A stretch of 64,000 bases of DNA from Melioribacter sp. (GTDB lineage Bacteria; Bacteroidota; Ignavibacteria; Ignavibacteriales; Melioribacteraceae), in NCBI GenBank assembly GCA_003155655.1, contig PMDS01000128.1, positions 1-64,000 of the forward strand, given 5' to 3'. Every line of letters begins with the position of its first letter. Position 1 is the stretch's first letter. Both the position numbers and the translations under genes were made by a program. This document shows positions 53,168-61,946 of this stretch, in pieces. Below the pieces are notes generated by a model. It was not told the origin of the DNA. It ran no database searches and saw only the letters and a program-made list of their open reading frames with translations.

Positions 53168-54282
53168 TGTATACCTGCGCTTATACTTTTATAACCAATT
53201 TCATTTTTTATTTGATACTTACCATCCTGTTTTTCATAGCGAATAAGATCCAGTCTGCCGCTGAATAGTACCGCATCCAATAAATTGTACAGGTAGACTC
53301 CTATCATTGTGCCAATAGCAAGAGATTTTAATTTTGACGCTGTATTTACCTTATCATAAGCATTTTGCGTCATAGAATGATAATAGCTTGCATCTGCCTC
53401 AGTTTTTGCTAAACGATATTTATCCTGGAATGAATTATATTCATCTGTTTTCCGGTGGTGATTATTTATTGACCATGCCGTTAAACATCCGCTTGCAATT
53501 GTTGAAAGTAATATTAAAGTACCTTTCTGGTAATACTGGTTAGATATTTGGCCCAATCCGGGTATAATAGCAGAATAGATCAAAGGCCTTAATGAAAATT
53601 TATTTCGGTCCAAATAAATTTCATAATGATTGTCAGGTTCCATATTTATATTTTTAGAAATCTCACAATCATATTTTGCATCAATTAATTGTATCCGGTG
53701 GCTTCCAATTAGCAGCTTATAATTTGCAAATTTGGTGCTATCCAATAGTACCCCATCTATATAAAGTTTTAGATCGTTTGAAAAATTATTAAAAGATAAT
53801 GAACTGTATATACTATGTAAATTGATGGTTTTTTTTTCTAACCTGCGGCCTATTCCAAAATACTCTTCCCATGGTACATAATTTTCCTTTTCGATTTTAA
53901 ATTTATGAATAAAGTTATTTATTTTATATTCAAGTATAGGTGTCTTTCCTATCAAGGAATCGTTGATAGAAACATTGGCTCCTGAAGGATTTGAATATAG
54001 AGATAATAATCCGTAATCGCCATCCAGTATCGCATATATTTGATAACTCGAATCCTTTTCAATATGGTAATTATATGCCCACTCTTTAAGGGAATCTTTT
54101 TCAATTGAAATTAATTTGTTCCCGGCGCCAATGTTCGAAATCTTTAAAGGAGTTTTACCATATAACGAATCATTAACATAAACATTTGCATTATCAGGTT
54201 TGGACTGGATCGATAAAACAGATTGAGCCTCAATTTTCGCTATGAGGCACAAACAAAATATCATAATAATTTTCACTTTCAT
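53155..54282 (-). CDS. PEGA-repeat protein with C-terminal membrane domain
   Basis: The 375-residue product has a signal peptide and two clear PEGA repeats: SIQSKPDNANVYVNDSLYGK near 23-45 and SLYSNPSGANVSINDSLIGK near 95-115. A third is weak. The C-terminal part has IPGLGQISNQYYQKGTLILL, as in DUF5683-like membrane proteins of Bacteroidetes. PEGA domains are mostly found in surface proteins. It precedes the smallest Fn3/WD lipoprotein with a 13-bp overlap. Confidence 0.82.
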   Translation of the reverse strand: MKVKIIMIFCLCLIAKIEAQSVLSIQSKPDNANVYVNDSLYGKTPLKISNIGAGNKLISIEKDSLKEWAYNYHIEKDSSYQIYAILDGDYGLLSLYSNPSGANVSINDSLIGKTPILEYKINNFIHKFKIEKENYVPWEEYFGIGRRLEKKTINLHSIYSSLSFNNFSNDLKLYIDGVLLDSTKFANYKLLIGSHRIQLIDAKYDCEISKNINMEPDNHYEIYLDRNKFSLRPLIYSAIIPGLGQISNQYYQKGTLILLSTIASGCLTAWSINNHHRKTDEYNSFQDKYRLAKTEADASYYHSMTQNAYDKVNTASKLKSLAIGTMIGVYLYNLLDAVLFSGRLDLIRYEKQDGKYQIKNEIGYKSISAGIQWNF

Positions 54283-54460
54283 TTTTAATTTCCTGCATAA
54301 TATGGTAGTTTATCTAAAAACATTTTCATTTTATATAATGACTATTATTCATTTTATGTGCTAAATGTTACGTTAATTAAAGTACCTCTTAAAAAGCTTT
54401 AAAGAGCGAACGTCAATTAATCTAATTCGCAATATTTTATATATCTCTACTTTAATTTTT

Positions 54461-55192
54461 TCATAATTTTATGCCAATCGTTGCAAGAAAGATTAAACCA
54501 TTTGGAGCAATTTCTATCATTCTCGAATCTGTTACAATTCCGTATTTTGAAGTATGCCGTTCCGGCATTACTTCATTCCAGGAATAGGTATAACCACCTT
54601 CAAGCCCTAATATTAATTTACCTAACGTAATAGAACTACCAATTGTAACTTGATAAATTGGACTCCAGCCATCCGATGTCATTTCCCAATTATAATTATT
54701 GGAGGAATAATTATAATACTTCAATTCTTCTGTTATTTTTAACGATGAATAACAAGCACCAATTTGCGCACTTAAAATGATTGGAAAATCACCAATCATA
54801 AAAGGTGAATACCGGACCTTTACAGAAATGTCAAAAGCATTTACTAATCCGTCAATTTTTAGTGCGCCTCCATAATCTCCATAGTTTGCGTATGCGGGGC
54901 AATAAAAGTATCCGCATAATAATCCTACTCCAAGATTTTCATATATACCAAAATTTATTCCGGCATTGGCTATTGCGGTTTTACCAAATTCAGTTTTTGT
55001 CTGTGCTTGAATTCCATGAGACCTATAATTTTCTACAATATAATTAAAATAATCTCTAGCTCCGGCCGTGCCTGTATTCCCGTAGCCAACCGAGACAAAA
55101 GCATCCCACGAAATAAATGTTCTCCTTTGTTGAGGATATACAGATTGAGATAGAATAATAATAGTGACTAATAATAAAAGATTTTTATTCAT
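54461..55192 (-). CDS. Outer-membrane barrel-like protein, paralogue 1
   Basis: The 243-residue protein has a signal peptide (1-20) and then alternating strands with many aromatic residues, ending FLATIGIKL. It is a paralogue of the 56898-57620 product. The shared line is YGxxxxxGxxDYxxYIxxxxxxHGIxxQTxT, and both keep GLEGGY/GLEAGY near 200. It lies 2 bp after the large lipoprotein, as the other does, so barrel and lipoprotein form a unit. Likely beta barrel. Confidence 0.72.
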   Translation of the reverse strand: MNKNLLLLVTIIILSQSVYPQQRRTFISWDAFVSVGYGNTGTAGARDYFNYIVENYRSHGIQAQTKTEFGKTAIANAGINFGIYENLGVGLLCGYFYCPAYANYGDYGGALKIDGLVNAFDISVKVRYSPFMIGDFPIILSAQIGACYSSLKITEELKYYNYSSNNYNWEMTSDGWSPIYQVTIGSSITLGKLILGLEGGYTYSWNEVMPERHTSKYGIVTDSRMIEIAPNGLIFLATIGIKL

Positions 55193-55194
55193 TC

Positions 55195-56820
55195 TTAATT
55201 ATCCCCTATTTCAACTATCCATTGATTATTTGATGAACAAGCAAATAAGTACCTGCCTTGTGTTGATAAAGATATTGATTGAATTTCATCATCAAATTTC
55301 CATCTACGGCCTTCCTTACCTGTTGATGCATCATATTCCACCAGCAGGGTCGATCTGTTATTATTTAATTTGATTGTGCAGGCAGCATAAAGATGCTTGA
55401 AGTCTGCATTGATAGCTTTAATTTGAATTATTTCATCAGTACCGGCAGGTATATTAAATGAATTTATAAAATTAAATGTCTCAGTATTCCATGATTCAAT
55501 TAAATTTGTTTGCCTCTGAGTAAAGATTCTTGAATTATCCCAATCAACTTTAAGTAAACGGATTGAATCTCTAATAGCTGATTGCTGAACTAAATTAACA
55601 GACAGGTTTTTGTTAGTGGCATTTTGATCAATGGAATATTTATTAATCCCTGATTTATCTGCTGCAATTAGTTTTTTCCCATCAAGAGAAATACTAATTA
55701 AAGAAGTTGGACTGGCAAATTTTACTAATTGGTTACGTAATTTTTGAGAATTTCTGTTAACGCTATACAGATAACCTGACTGAGTTGATACCATCATTGA
55801 ATCATTAATTCCTACAACAAAATTTAAAATTCCAGGTTGATACAAAGTTGAAATTTGTCCATAACCATATAAGTTTAAAGCAGAATATTTATTTATAGAG
55901 TAATTATTCCAGAATAAAAATAGACTGGTTCTATCATAATTTAAAGCCATCATTCCAATTTTAATATTAGAAGAATAATCTGGAGGATTTGAACTGGTTA
56001 ATATAGTACACGTATTTGCTGAAACCGCTGTAAGACCGTCAGGAGTAAAAAATACAACTCTATCTGAGAGGCCGTCTAATAGATTCAAAACTGAATTTAA
56101 CCTCAACCATGTTCCTTTGGTTATTGAAAAAGCATTTGAATACTTTACATCACTCATTGTTGCTGCACCTACTTCATAATTTACTTTATAATAATCAGAT
56201 AAAATATAATTCTCATCAATATATGTTGAATCTTTTTGATTATTTATTGTGGCTATTATTGTTCCATTTCTACGTATCACGTAGGAATAAAAATTGTTTA
56301 ACTTGGTGGGTGTCCAGAAGACTTTAGTATGTTTATTGGTTTCAATACAATTAACATTTGTGGGAGCAGTTGGTGCAGTATTATCAAAAGAAAGCGTAAA
56401 TGTAAATATTTTATAAGGAGTATTTATTAAATCCAGAATACCAAGTTTAGGATCTTTTATATAAACTAAAAATGAAAGTATATGTTTGCCTTTACTCCAT
56501 TTCGTTGTATTTACACTAAAATTATATGGGGAACTCTTAATTGTACCCACAATTGTAGTATCAACCTGTAAACTTACCTGGGTAATATTTTTTATAGTTG
56601 AATCAGGGACATAAGGTATCTGGACTATTCCACTCATGACTTGAGTTGCTGAATAATTGGTTAGGGTATAAGATTTGGTCTCCTGACGAACTGCGTCATC
56701 ATAATTATTTAGTTCCGGCTCAGAAAACAGATTACATGAGATAACAACAAAGGTTAATGAAAGGATTACAACTATTAATCCGAATTTGCTGTTATACAAC
56801 TTATTACTGTGCATCTTCAT
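55195..56820 (-). CDS. Fn3/propeller-like lipoprotein, paralogue 1
   Basis: The 541-residue lipoprotein has lipobox VISC followed by NLFSEPE. Around residues 145-235 is an Fn3-like domain (APTNVNCIETNKHTKVFWTP), then a run of strand-rich repeats with SLDGKKLIAADKSG and the end QSISLSTQGRYLFACSSNNQ. The product at 57620-59263 has the same lipobox SLFSEPE and the same end (GRYIFACTATDQW). It precedes barrel paralogue 1 by 2 bp. Function unknown. Confidence 0.78.
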   Translation of the reverse strand: MKMHSNKLYNSKFGLIVVILSLTFVVISCNLFSEPELNNYDDAVRQETKSYTLTNYSATQVMSGIVQIPYVPDSTIKNITQVSLQVDTTIVGTIKSSPYNFSVNTTKWSKGKHILSFLVYIKDPKLGILDLINTPYKIFTFTLSFDNTAPTAPTNVNCIETNKHTKVFWTPTKLNNFYSYVIRRNGTIIATINNQKDSTYIDENYILSDYYKVNYEVGAATMSDVKYSNAFSITKGTWLRLNSVLNLLDGLSDRVVFFTPDGLTAVSANTCTILTSSNPPDYSSNIKIGMMALNYDRTSLFLFWNNYSINKYSALNLYGYGQISTLYQPGILNFVVGINDSMMVSTQSGYLYSVNRNSQKLRNQLVKFASPTSLISISLDGKKLIAADKSGINKYSIDQNATNKNLSVNLVQQSAIRDSIRLLKVDWDNSRIFTQRQTNLIESWNTETFNFINSFNIPAGTDEIIQIKAINADFKHLYAACTIKLNNNRSTLLVEYDASTGKEGRRWKFDDEIQSISLSTQGRYLFACSSNNQWIVEIGDN

Positions 56821-56897
56821 TATTTTCCCATTTATTTTTTATAAATAGTATCTTCTTTTTTATGAATTGAATTAAATATATATCAATAGCATAACAT

Positions 56898-57620
56898 TTA
56901 TAATTGGAATCCAACCGATGCAAGAAGAATTATAGTCTGGGGACCATTATCAACCACTCTTGGATCTGCAATTACTCCCAATTTTGTCTTAACTCCTTCA
57001 GGCAAAAATTTAATGTAGGAATATGCATAGCCTGCCTCAAGTCCTAAATTAAATCCTCCAAATTTAAAGGATGTCCCAATTGAACCCTGGAAAAAGATTC
57101 CTACGTCATTTAAGGATACATTCCAATCTTCATTATATAAGGCGTAAGTAATAAATCTAATTTGCCCGGTAATATTCGAAGATGCAGAACAAATACCTAC
57201 CTGAGATCTCAAAATAATAGGGCAGCCGAAAATTTTATAAGGAGTATACCGGATCATTCCCGAAATGTAAAAAATATTTAGTGATCCGTTTATTTTTAAA
57301 GTACCATTATCATCTTCATAGTTTGTATATGCAGGAGAGTGCATATAACCCAAAGAAATACCTGCGCTGAAATCTTTTAAAAAGCCATACATAACACCTG
57401 CATTTAATATTGCGGTTTTGCTGAATTTTGTCTGCGTCTGAAGTGGAATTCCGTGAGCTATGTAAAAATTACAAAGATAATCATAGTACCCACTCAAACT
57501 GCTGGTATTAGAAATTCCATAACCGGCGGCAAAATATACGTCCCACGCTGAACTAACTCTTCTTGTCTGTGGAAATACTAATTGTGACAATACAATAATA
57601 AAAAATAGTATCTTTTTCAT
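56898..57620 (-). CDS. Outer-membrane barrel-like protein, paralogue 2
   Basis: The 240-residue protein is the duplicate of the 54461-55192 product. It has a signal peptide ending FPQTRR, the line YLCNFYIAHGIPLQTQTKFSK and the C-terminal IILLASVGFQL. Its start overlaps the preceding lipoprotein stop by 1 bp (TAATG). The pair was probably copied as a two-gene unit. Confidence 0.72.
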   Translation of the reverse strand: MKKILFFIIVLSQLVFPQTRRVSSAWDVYFAAGYGISNTSSLSGYYDYLCNFYIAHGIPLQTQTKFSKTAILNAGVMYGFLKDFSAGISLGYMHSPAYTNYEDDNGTLKINGSLNIFYISGMIRYTPYKIFGCPIILRSQVGICSASSNITGQIRFITYALYNEDWNVSLNDVGIFFQGSIGTSFKFGGFNLGLEAGYAYSYIKFLPEGVKTKLGVIADPRVVDNGPQTIILLASVGFQL

Positions 57621-59263
57621 TAGTTAACTCCCGTATCAATTATCCACTGATCTGTTGCCGTGCATGCAAAAATATAACGGCCCCCTGCACCATGTACAGA
57701 TTTGATATCAGATGAAAATATCCAAGATGAAATTAATTGCCCGGTATTGATATCATATTTCTTAAGTTTATTTCGAAAAGTGATAACTGTGTAAAGATAT
57801 TTTGAATCAGCATAAATAATCGATTGCTCAGAAGTGCCCTCATAATCTTCATTTAAATTTATTATTGTTTGCGCAAAACTCATTGATTGTAAATTCCATT
57901 CATATATTGCTTTATTAGTTAATACTTTATCAAGAAGTAAGTACAACATTGAATTTTTCCATTCAATGAAATATCCACTTGGAATATTAACAGAACTTTG
58001 AGATACAAAAGAAAAAGAATTATTAATTATAGAATACTTCATAAGATTATTGGCGTAATTACTATTGCCTATAAGCAGTAAAATTTTTCCGTCTGTTGAT
58101 AAACTTAACTTTGTAGAGCTGGCAAGTTTTAAAAAAGGAGAAATATTGCTAAATTCGAGTGTTGTTTCATCTTTATTAAAAGCGTATAGACTGGAATTAC
58201 TGGAATTATAATATACCGATAAATACATTTTATCCGGACCTTCTTTAACATCTATCAATGAGCTTGATGCCGCATTACCGGTTAATTTTACTTGTTGTGT
58301 ACGAACCAAATTCAATGAATTTGCATCAAAGGTGAAGAGCATATTATTATTATCAAAACAATAAAATAGATCATTACAATCGTTTTTTATCCACCTCCCA
58401 TCAATGACATTAGCAGATTGTTTAGTTACTGCATGAGATTGTGTTGAAACTGCTGTTAAATTATTATTCGGCAGAATAAAAATTACCTGTCCATTCATAT
58501 TATCCAGGGCATCTTTTATTGTTAATTCTAATGATTCTCCTTTTTTGAAAGCAATATATGGTGAGAAATATGCATTTTGAATATCTGCTACGGCAACGGC
58601 ATAAGAACCTCTGAAAAAATCTGGTATTGTAGTATCTACATATGTAGATGTATTCCGTGAATTAATCCTGGCAATTTCGGAGCCATTTCTTGTAATAATA
58701 TATGATTTAAAATCAGCACTATTTGAAGGGTCCCATGTTATTACTGCATTTTTATTTTGAAGTTTAACCGATACATTTGTTGGTGCGGTAAGCGGAAAAT
58801 TATTAAAAATAAGACTTGTTGTGTACGAAAAAATATTATCCTGAAAAAAGCCATTAATTCCAAGTGAATCGCTTAAAGAAGCTTTTTTGTAAACTAAAAA
58901 AGTAATTGAGTGTTTAGCATTAGACCACTGTCTTGTATTTATTAATATCCAATAGAGTTGTGCAGTTTCTATAGAATAATATAACCCTCCAACACGTTTG
59001 GAATCGATATAACAGATTACTGAATCGATATTTTTATAATTCCACTCAGCAATAAAATCCAAGTTAATATCTCCCGCTACTTTTTGATCTACTGCGTAAT
59101 TATTAAGAACCGTAGTCTTACTGTAAGTTTTCGGGGGATGAATATTATTATGAAATGGTTCCGGTTCAGAAAATAAACTACATGAGATAACTACTAATGT
59201 TAAAGTTAATAATAGAACTGCCAATTTGAAGATGCTAAACAGCTTAGTGTTATTAGACTTCAT
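57620..59263 (-). CDS. Fn3/propeller-like lipoprotein, paralogue 2
   Basis: The lipoprotein has lipobox VISC and SLFSEPEP, an Fn3-like domain (APTNVSVKLQNKNAVITWDP) and a repeat region ending GGRYIFACTATDQWIID. The ATG at 59263 is preferred because GGAG stands 5 bp upstream; the ATG at 59278 lacks a site. It is the duplicate of the 55195-56820 gene and overlaps barrel paralogue 2 by 1 bp. Confidence 0.78.
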   Translation of the reverse strand: MKSNNTKLFSIFKLAVLLLTLTLVVISCSLFSEPEPFHNNIHPPKTYSKTTVLNNYAVDQKVAGDINLDFIAEWNYKNIDSVICYIDSKRVGGLYYSIETAQLYWILINTRQWSNAKHSITFLVYKKASLSDSLGINGFFQDNIFSYTTSLIFNNFPLTAPTNVSVKLQNKNAVITWDPSNSADFKSYIITRNGSEIARINSRNTSTYVDTTIPDFFRGSYAVAVADIQNAYFSPYIAFKKGESLELTIKDALDNMNGQVIFILPNNNLTAVSTQSHAVTKQSANVIDGRWIKNDCNDLFYCFDNNNMLFTFDANSLNLVRTQQVKLTGNAASSSLIDVKEGPDKMYLSVYYNSSNSSLYAFNKDETTLEFSNISPFLKLASSTKLSLSTDGKILLLIGNSNYANNLMKYSIINNSFSFVSQSSVNIPSGYFIEWKNSMLYLLLDKVLTNKAIYEWNLQSMSFAQTIINLNEDYEGTSEQSIIYADSKYLYTVITFRNKLKKYDINTGQLISSWIFSSDIKSVHGAGGRYIFACTATDQWIIDTGVN

Positions 59264-59331
59264 AATTTCTCCAAGCATATACCATTAATTAACCCGTCTA
59301 AGCCGGGCAACCTAGCCATAGGCCATTAATA

Positions 59332-59512
59332 AAAAATCATTAATTGTATTATAAATGAAATGCTGCTGACTTCTGTGTTGTGGGTGTGGCTATTCTCTGT
59401 AAGAGTTATACGAACCTGATATGAAGGTCTTAATTTATTTTCTTTTGCTACCCTTTTTAAAATCACTATTGATTTTCCCCATATGCTGAGTGTAACATAA
59501 AATAATATTTCT
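59332..59512 (-). repeat. Dispersed ~190-bp repeat, copy B
   Basis: The minus strand contains ATGGGGAAAATCAATAGTGA then CAGGTTCGTATAACTC, and AACACAGAAGTCAGCAGCAT. A 67-codon ORF is open across it. AAAATCA/TGATTTT arms give a small hairpin. It follows the glutaredoxin-like gene. Confidence 0.72.
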
Positions 59513-59536
59513 TTGCTGTCAAGAAGCATTCTGCGT

Positions 59537-59574
59537 TTAATTCCGTCAAGGAATGGTCCTTGACGGCCGGAAAA
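59537..59574. repeat. Dispersed palindrome, copy next to the glutaredoxin-like gene
   Basis: TTAATTCCGTCAAGGAATGG then TCCTTGACGGCCGG. The arms are perfect as in copy 1. It is 3 bp past the gene's stop. Confidence 0.82.
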
Positions 59575-59576
59575 CT

Positions 59577-60041
59577 TTATTTTGTTAAGAATTCACAAAG
59601 CTGGGCGCTTGTGGCATTACCAAATAAATATTTTCCATCTTTTTCAATTACTGGAACTGATCGAATACCTTTCTCCTTAATAATATTTGGTTTGAAAGTA
59701 ATGTCGATTTCTTCTAATTGAAATTCCAGATTTTTTTGTAGTTCAATAAGGCGTTGTTTTACAATCGGACAAAACGGACATACGTTAGCTGTATAGAGCA
59801 TTACTTTTGACGGTACTTTTATTTTTTGAGTAGAATCTACTGCTACGTCTTCAACTGAACCATAACCTAACAGTCGGGACATTTTAGGAAAAACTTTAAT
59901 GTAGATGCTTTGAGCAAATACACCTACAATTAGAATAAATAAGGCAGCAAGCCATCCAAGTTTTATACCCATTAACAAAGCTAATGCCGGAATACCTAAC
60001 CAGGTTAACCATATCATTCCAAGTTTACATTCTTGTTTCAT
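59577..60041 (-). CDS. Membrane-anchored glutaredoxin/thioredoxin-like protein
   Basis: The 154-residue protein has two N-terminal helices (about 8-24 and 28-46) and a glutaredoxin-fold domain with CPFC at 88-91 and the cis-proline in SVPVI. The redox pair is intact. Such a fusion would place a disulfide-exchange domain at the membrane. Partner unknown. The ATG has no strong ribosome site. Confidence 0.85.
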   Translation of the reverse strand: MKQECKLGMIWLTWLGIPALALLMGIKLGWLAALFILIVGVFAQSIYIKVFPKMSRLLGYGSVEDVAVDSTQKIKVPSKVMLYTANVCPFCPIVKQRLIELQKNLEFQLEEIDITFKPNIIKEKGIRSVPVIEKDGKYLFGNATSAQLCEFLTK

Positions 60042-60131
60042 TACTAATTCCTCTTATAAAAAGTTAAAAATACATTTTAGATGTCTAACTATTAATTAAC
60101 ACAGCCATAGGCAGGTGAACCATGCCAAATA

Positions 60132-60437
60132 TCATTTTTCAGCATATCTAAAAGTAAGTTGTCCTGGTTTTGATAATGGTATTAATTCATATTTATAATT
60201 TGCCGGATCTGATGGTGGTATTGGTATAATGTTATAATTATCATATTTACGATGATTGCCATTTAAATTGTTAGATAATATTTTTTCTAAATATGGCGTC
60301 TTAGATAGATTATAGTTATTAGTCTCCAATATTTTATTACTGCCGTCAGATATATCTTTTAAAGATATTTTATTGCTCTGAGAAAATGATGTTACGCTAA
60401 ATAGAGCCGTAATTATTAATATGAATACCATTTTCAT
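60132..60437 (-). CDS. Small secreted protein, unknown
   Basis: A 101-residue ORF with a signal peptide (MKMVFILIITALFSVTSFSQ) and a mature part rich in Asn, Lys and Ser. No family is recognised. It is flanked on the upstream side by repeat copy C and stands alone. Confidence rests on the signal peptide and length. Confidence 0.6.
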   Translation of the reverse strand: MKMVFILIITALFSVTSFSQSNKISLKDISDGSNKILETNNYNLSKTPYLEKILSNNLNGNHRKYDNYNIIPIPPSDPANYKYELIPLSKPGQLTFRYAEK

Positions 60438-60489
60438 TTAACACCTCTTCTATAATTTTTTCTTAGCTATCGAGGACTTGAAATAAAAA

Positions 60490-60680
60490 AATAATTAATT
60501 GTTTTATATAAATATGAAATGCTACAGTCTTCTGTGTTGTGAGAGCATTGGTTCGCGTTAAGAGTGATACGAACCTGATATTGCTGTCTTGTTTTATTTT
60601 CTTTTGATACTCTTTCTAAAATCACCTTGGATGTTCCCCTAATGCTGATTAAACTTAAAAATATTCCTTTTAATATTCAA
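60490..60680 (-). repeat. Dispersed ~190-bp repeat, copy C
   Basis: It shares with B the segments TTCTGTGTTGT(G)G, GATACGAACCTGATA, CTTTCTAAAATCACC and ATATTCCTTTTAATATTCAAA. Stops interrupt the frame that is open in A and B. Confidence 0.7.
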
Positions 60681-60699
60681 AACAAAAAACCATCCTACG

Positions 60700-60808
60700 C
60701 TCCTTCAGTCCGTTAGCAAACGGATTCGGAGGGCAAGCCTCAATCCCATTCGACCACTCCACTTCCCTTCGATCCGTTCTCCGTCTCCGTCAGCTGACGG
60801 AAACGGAG
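60700..60808. repeat. Two strong hairpins in a gene-free stretch
   Basis: TCCGTT/AACGGA arms at 60709-60724 lie inside CTCC/GGAG ends (60700-60731). A longer palindrome CTCCGTCTCCGTCAG / CTGACGGAAACGGAG spans 60779-60808. The rest of 60681-60949 holds no gene I can support. Confidence 0.6.
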
Positions 60809-60949
60809 TCTGATAAACCTTGCCATAAACAGGCAAGACCGCTACTAGAATTAACATATTTCTAGCAGTTTTGCGCAATTGTGTGCAATTATAAGCAATT
60901 AATTGCCGGATTGTAAGAACGCAGTAAAGCGCCTGCCTGTAATTAAAAA

Positions 60950-61032
60950 TTATTAATTGTTTTATATATGAAATGCTGCCGTTTTCTGTCTTGTGGGAGA
61001 AAAGGTTTTCCTTAAGCTCCAATAGTACCTGT
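60950..61032 (-). repeat. Dispersed ~190-bp repeat, truncated copy D
   Basis: TTAATTGTTTTATATATGAA then ATGCTGCCGTTTTCTGTCTT match copy C up to GTACCTGT. The copy contains the stop and last codons of the RibD-like gene. Confidence 0.65.
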
Positions 61033-61614
61033 CTTAACTTTTCCAGCCCGCTTGTAATTGGCAATAATAACTCCTCTAGGTGTAACAATACTTTCTATTA
61101 ATGTAAAAGCTGCCGGAAACGCGGAACTGTCAAACAACTTTTTTCCCTTGCCAAGAGTCAACGGGTGAATTTTGAGCCAGAGTTCGTCTACTAAATCATT
61201 CTTAAGCAGCAGATGAACGAGCTCACTACTACCCCAAACTTTAATATCAGAACCTTTTGAATTTTTGAGCTTTTTGATATCTGCCATGGTTTTGAGGAAA
61301 ACTGAGTTTTTCCAATCTGACTTTTTCATAGTTTTGGATATGACGTATTTTGTGACATCATTGATACCGGGCCAAAAGTCCGCATGTTCAGGCCAGAAAG
61401 AGGCAAAAATCTCAAATGTTTTTCTGCCCAAAAGAAGGTCTGCAGGTTTTATCTGTTGTTCCACGACTTTGCCATAAACTTCGTCACCAAGCGGTGCAAC
61501 CCAACCGCCATATTTGAAACCGCCTGATCTGTCTTCCTCAGGTCCACCGGGCGCCTGCATTACACCATCTAAAGTAATCATTGATAAGACGATTATTTTT
61601 CTTATATCCATCAT
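61012..61614 (-). CDS. RibD C-terminal/dihydrofolate reductase-like protein
   Basis: The protein has about 200 residues. It opens RKIIVLSMITLDGVMQAPGG, typical of the RibD-C/DHFR-like family, and continues DLLLGRKTFEIFASFWP and GSSELVHLLLKNDLVDELWL, ending with HPLTLGKGKKLF. Such reductases use NADPH, but the substrate is unknown. The start is uncertain: ATG at 61614 or 61611 is preferred over 61659. The last codons (GKVKTGTIGA) lie in repeat copy D. Confidence 0.85.
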   Translation of the reverse strand: MMDIRKIIVLSMITLDGVMQAPGGPEEDRSGGFKYGGWVAPLGDEVYGKVVEQQIKPADLLLGRKTFEIFASFWPEHADFWPGINDVTKYVISKTMKKSDWKNSVFLKTMADIKKLKNSKGSDIKVWGSSELVHLLLKNDLVDELWLKIHPLTLGKGKKLFDSSAFPAAFTLIESIVTPRGVIIANYKRAGKVKTGTIGA

Positions 61615-61663
61615 CCTTTGAGTTTTTATTTTTGGTTGTAGAGTTCCACTACTCAACATTAAT

Positions 61664-61697
61664 TTAATCAGTCAAGGAATGGTTGACAGCTAGGTAA
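61664..61697. repeat. Dispersed palindrome, degenerate copy
   Basis: TTTAATCAGTCAAGGAATGG then TTGACAGCTAGGTAAA. It lies upstream of the RibD-like gene. ATATTCAAAACAAAAAA behind it recurs at the end of repeat copy C. Confidence 0.6.
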
Positions 61698-61770
61698 ATA
61701 TTCAAAACAAAAAAACTCTTCGACAAGTTCAGGGCCGGAAGGATGGGAAAATTTGAGGGAGGTAGAATGG

Positions 61771-61796
61771 AAAACCCCAAATTTCTTTGGGGTTTT
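61771..61796. terminator. Bidirectional terminator beside tRNA-Met
   Basis: AAAACCCCAAA/TTTGGGGTTTT, 11-bp perfect arms, loop TTTC. It has T-runs on both strands and lies 3 bp past the tRNA-Met 3' end. Confidence 0.85.
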
Positions 61797-61799
61797 AAG

Positions 61800-61873
61800 T
61801 GGGCCCAGAAGGACTTGAACCTCCGACCCGCTGATTATGAGTCAGCTGCTCTAACCAACTGAGCTATGGGCCC
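61800..61873 (-). tRNA. tRNA-Met (anticodon CAT)
   Basis: The 74-nt tRNA has acceptor GGGCCCA/TGGGCCC, the anticodon loop CTCATAA and the T-loop GGTTCAAGTCC. Discriminator A. The body is like elongator Met; an Ile tRNA with modified C34 cannot be excluded from sequence. Confidence 0.9.
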
Positions 61874-61946
61874 TAAAAATCAATTCATTTTTCGTGAGGC
61901 AAAAATAGTGCTTTGAAAAAATGAATGCAAATAAACATTAAAAATT

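Noticed and set aside
51374-59529. GKSIVIL-type small ORFs in repeat copies A and B as genes
   Set aside because: Copy C has stops in the same frame and the DNA is similar outside the frame too, so they are better seen as a non-coding repeat.
60705-61088. A 127-codon minus-strand ORF
   Set aside because: It runs over the long hairpins and the RibD-like gene's 3' end in another frame, and its text has no protein-like pattern. Repeats create the open frame.
43120-61697. A chromosomal integron array with attC sites
   Set aside because: Same-orientation palindromes after cassettes are suggestive, but I see no core boxes of the RYYYAAC/GTTRRRY type and no integrase.
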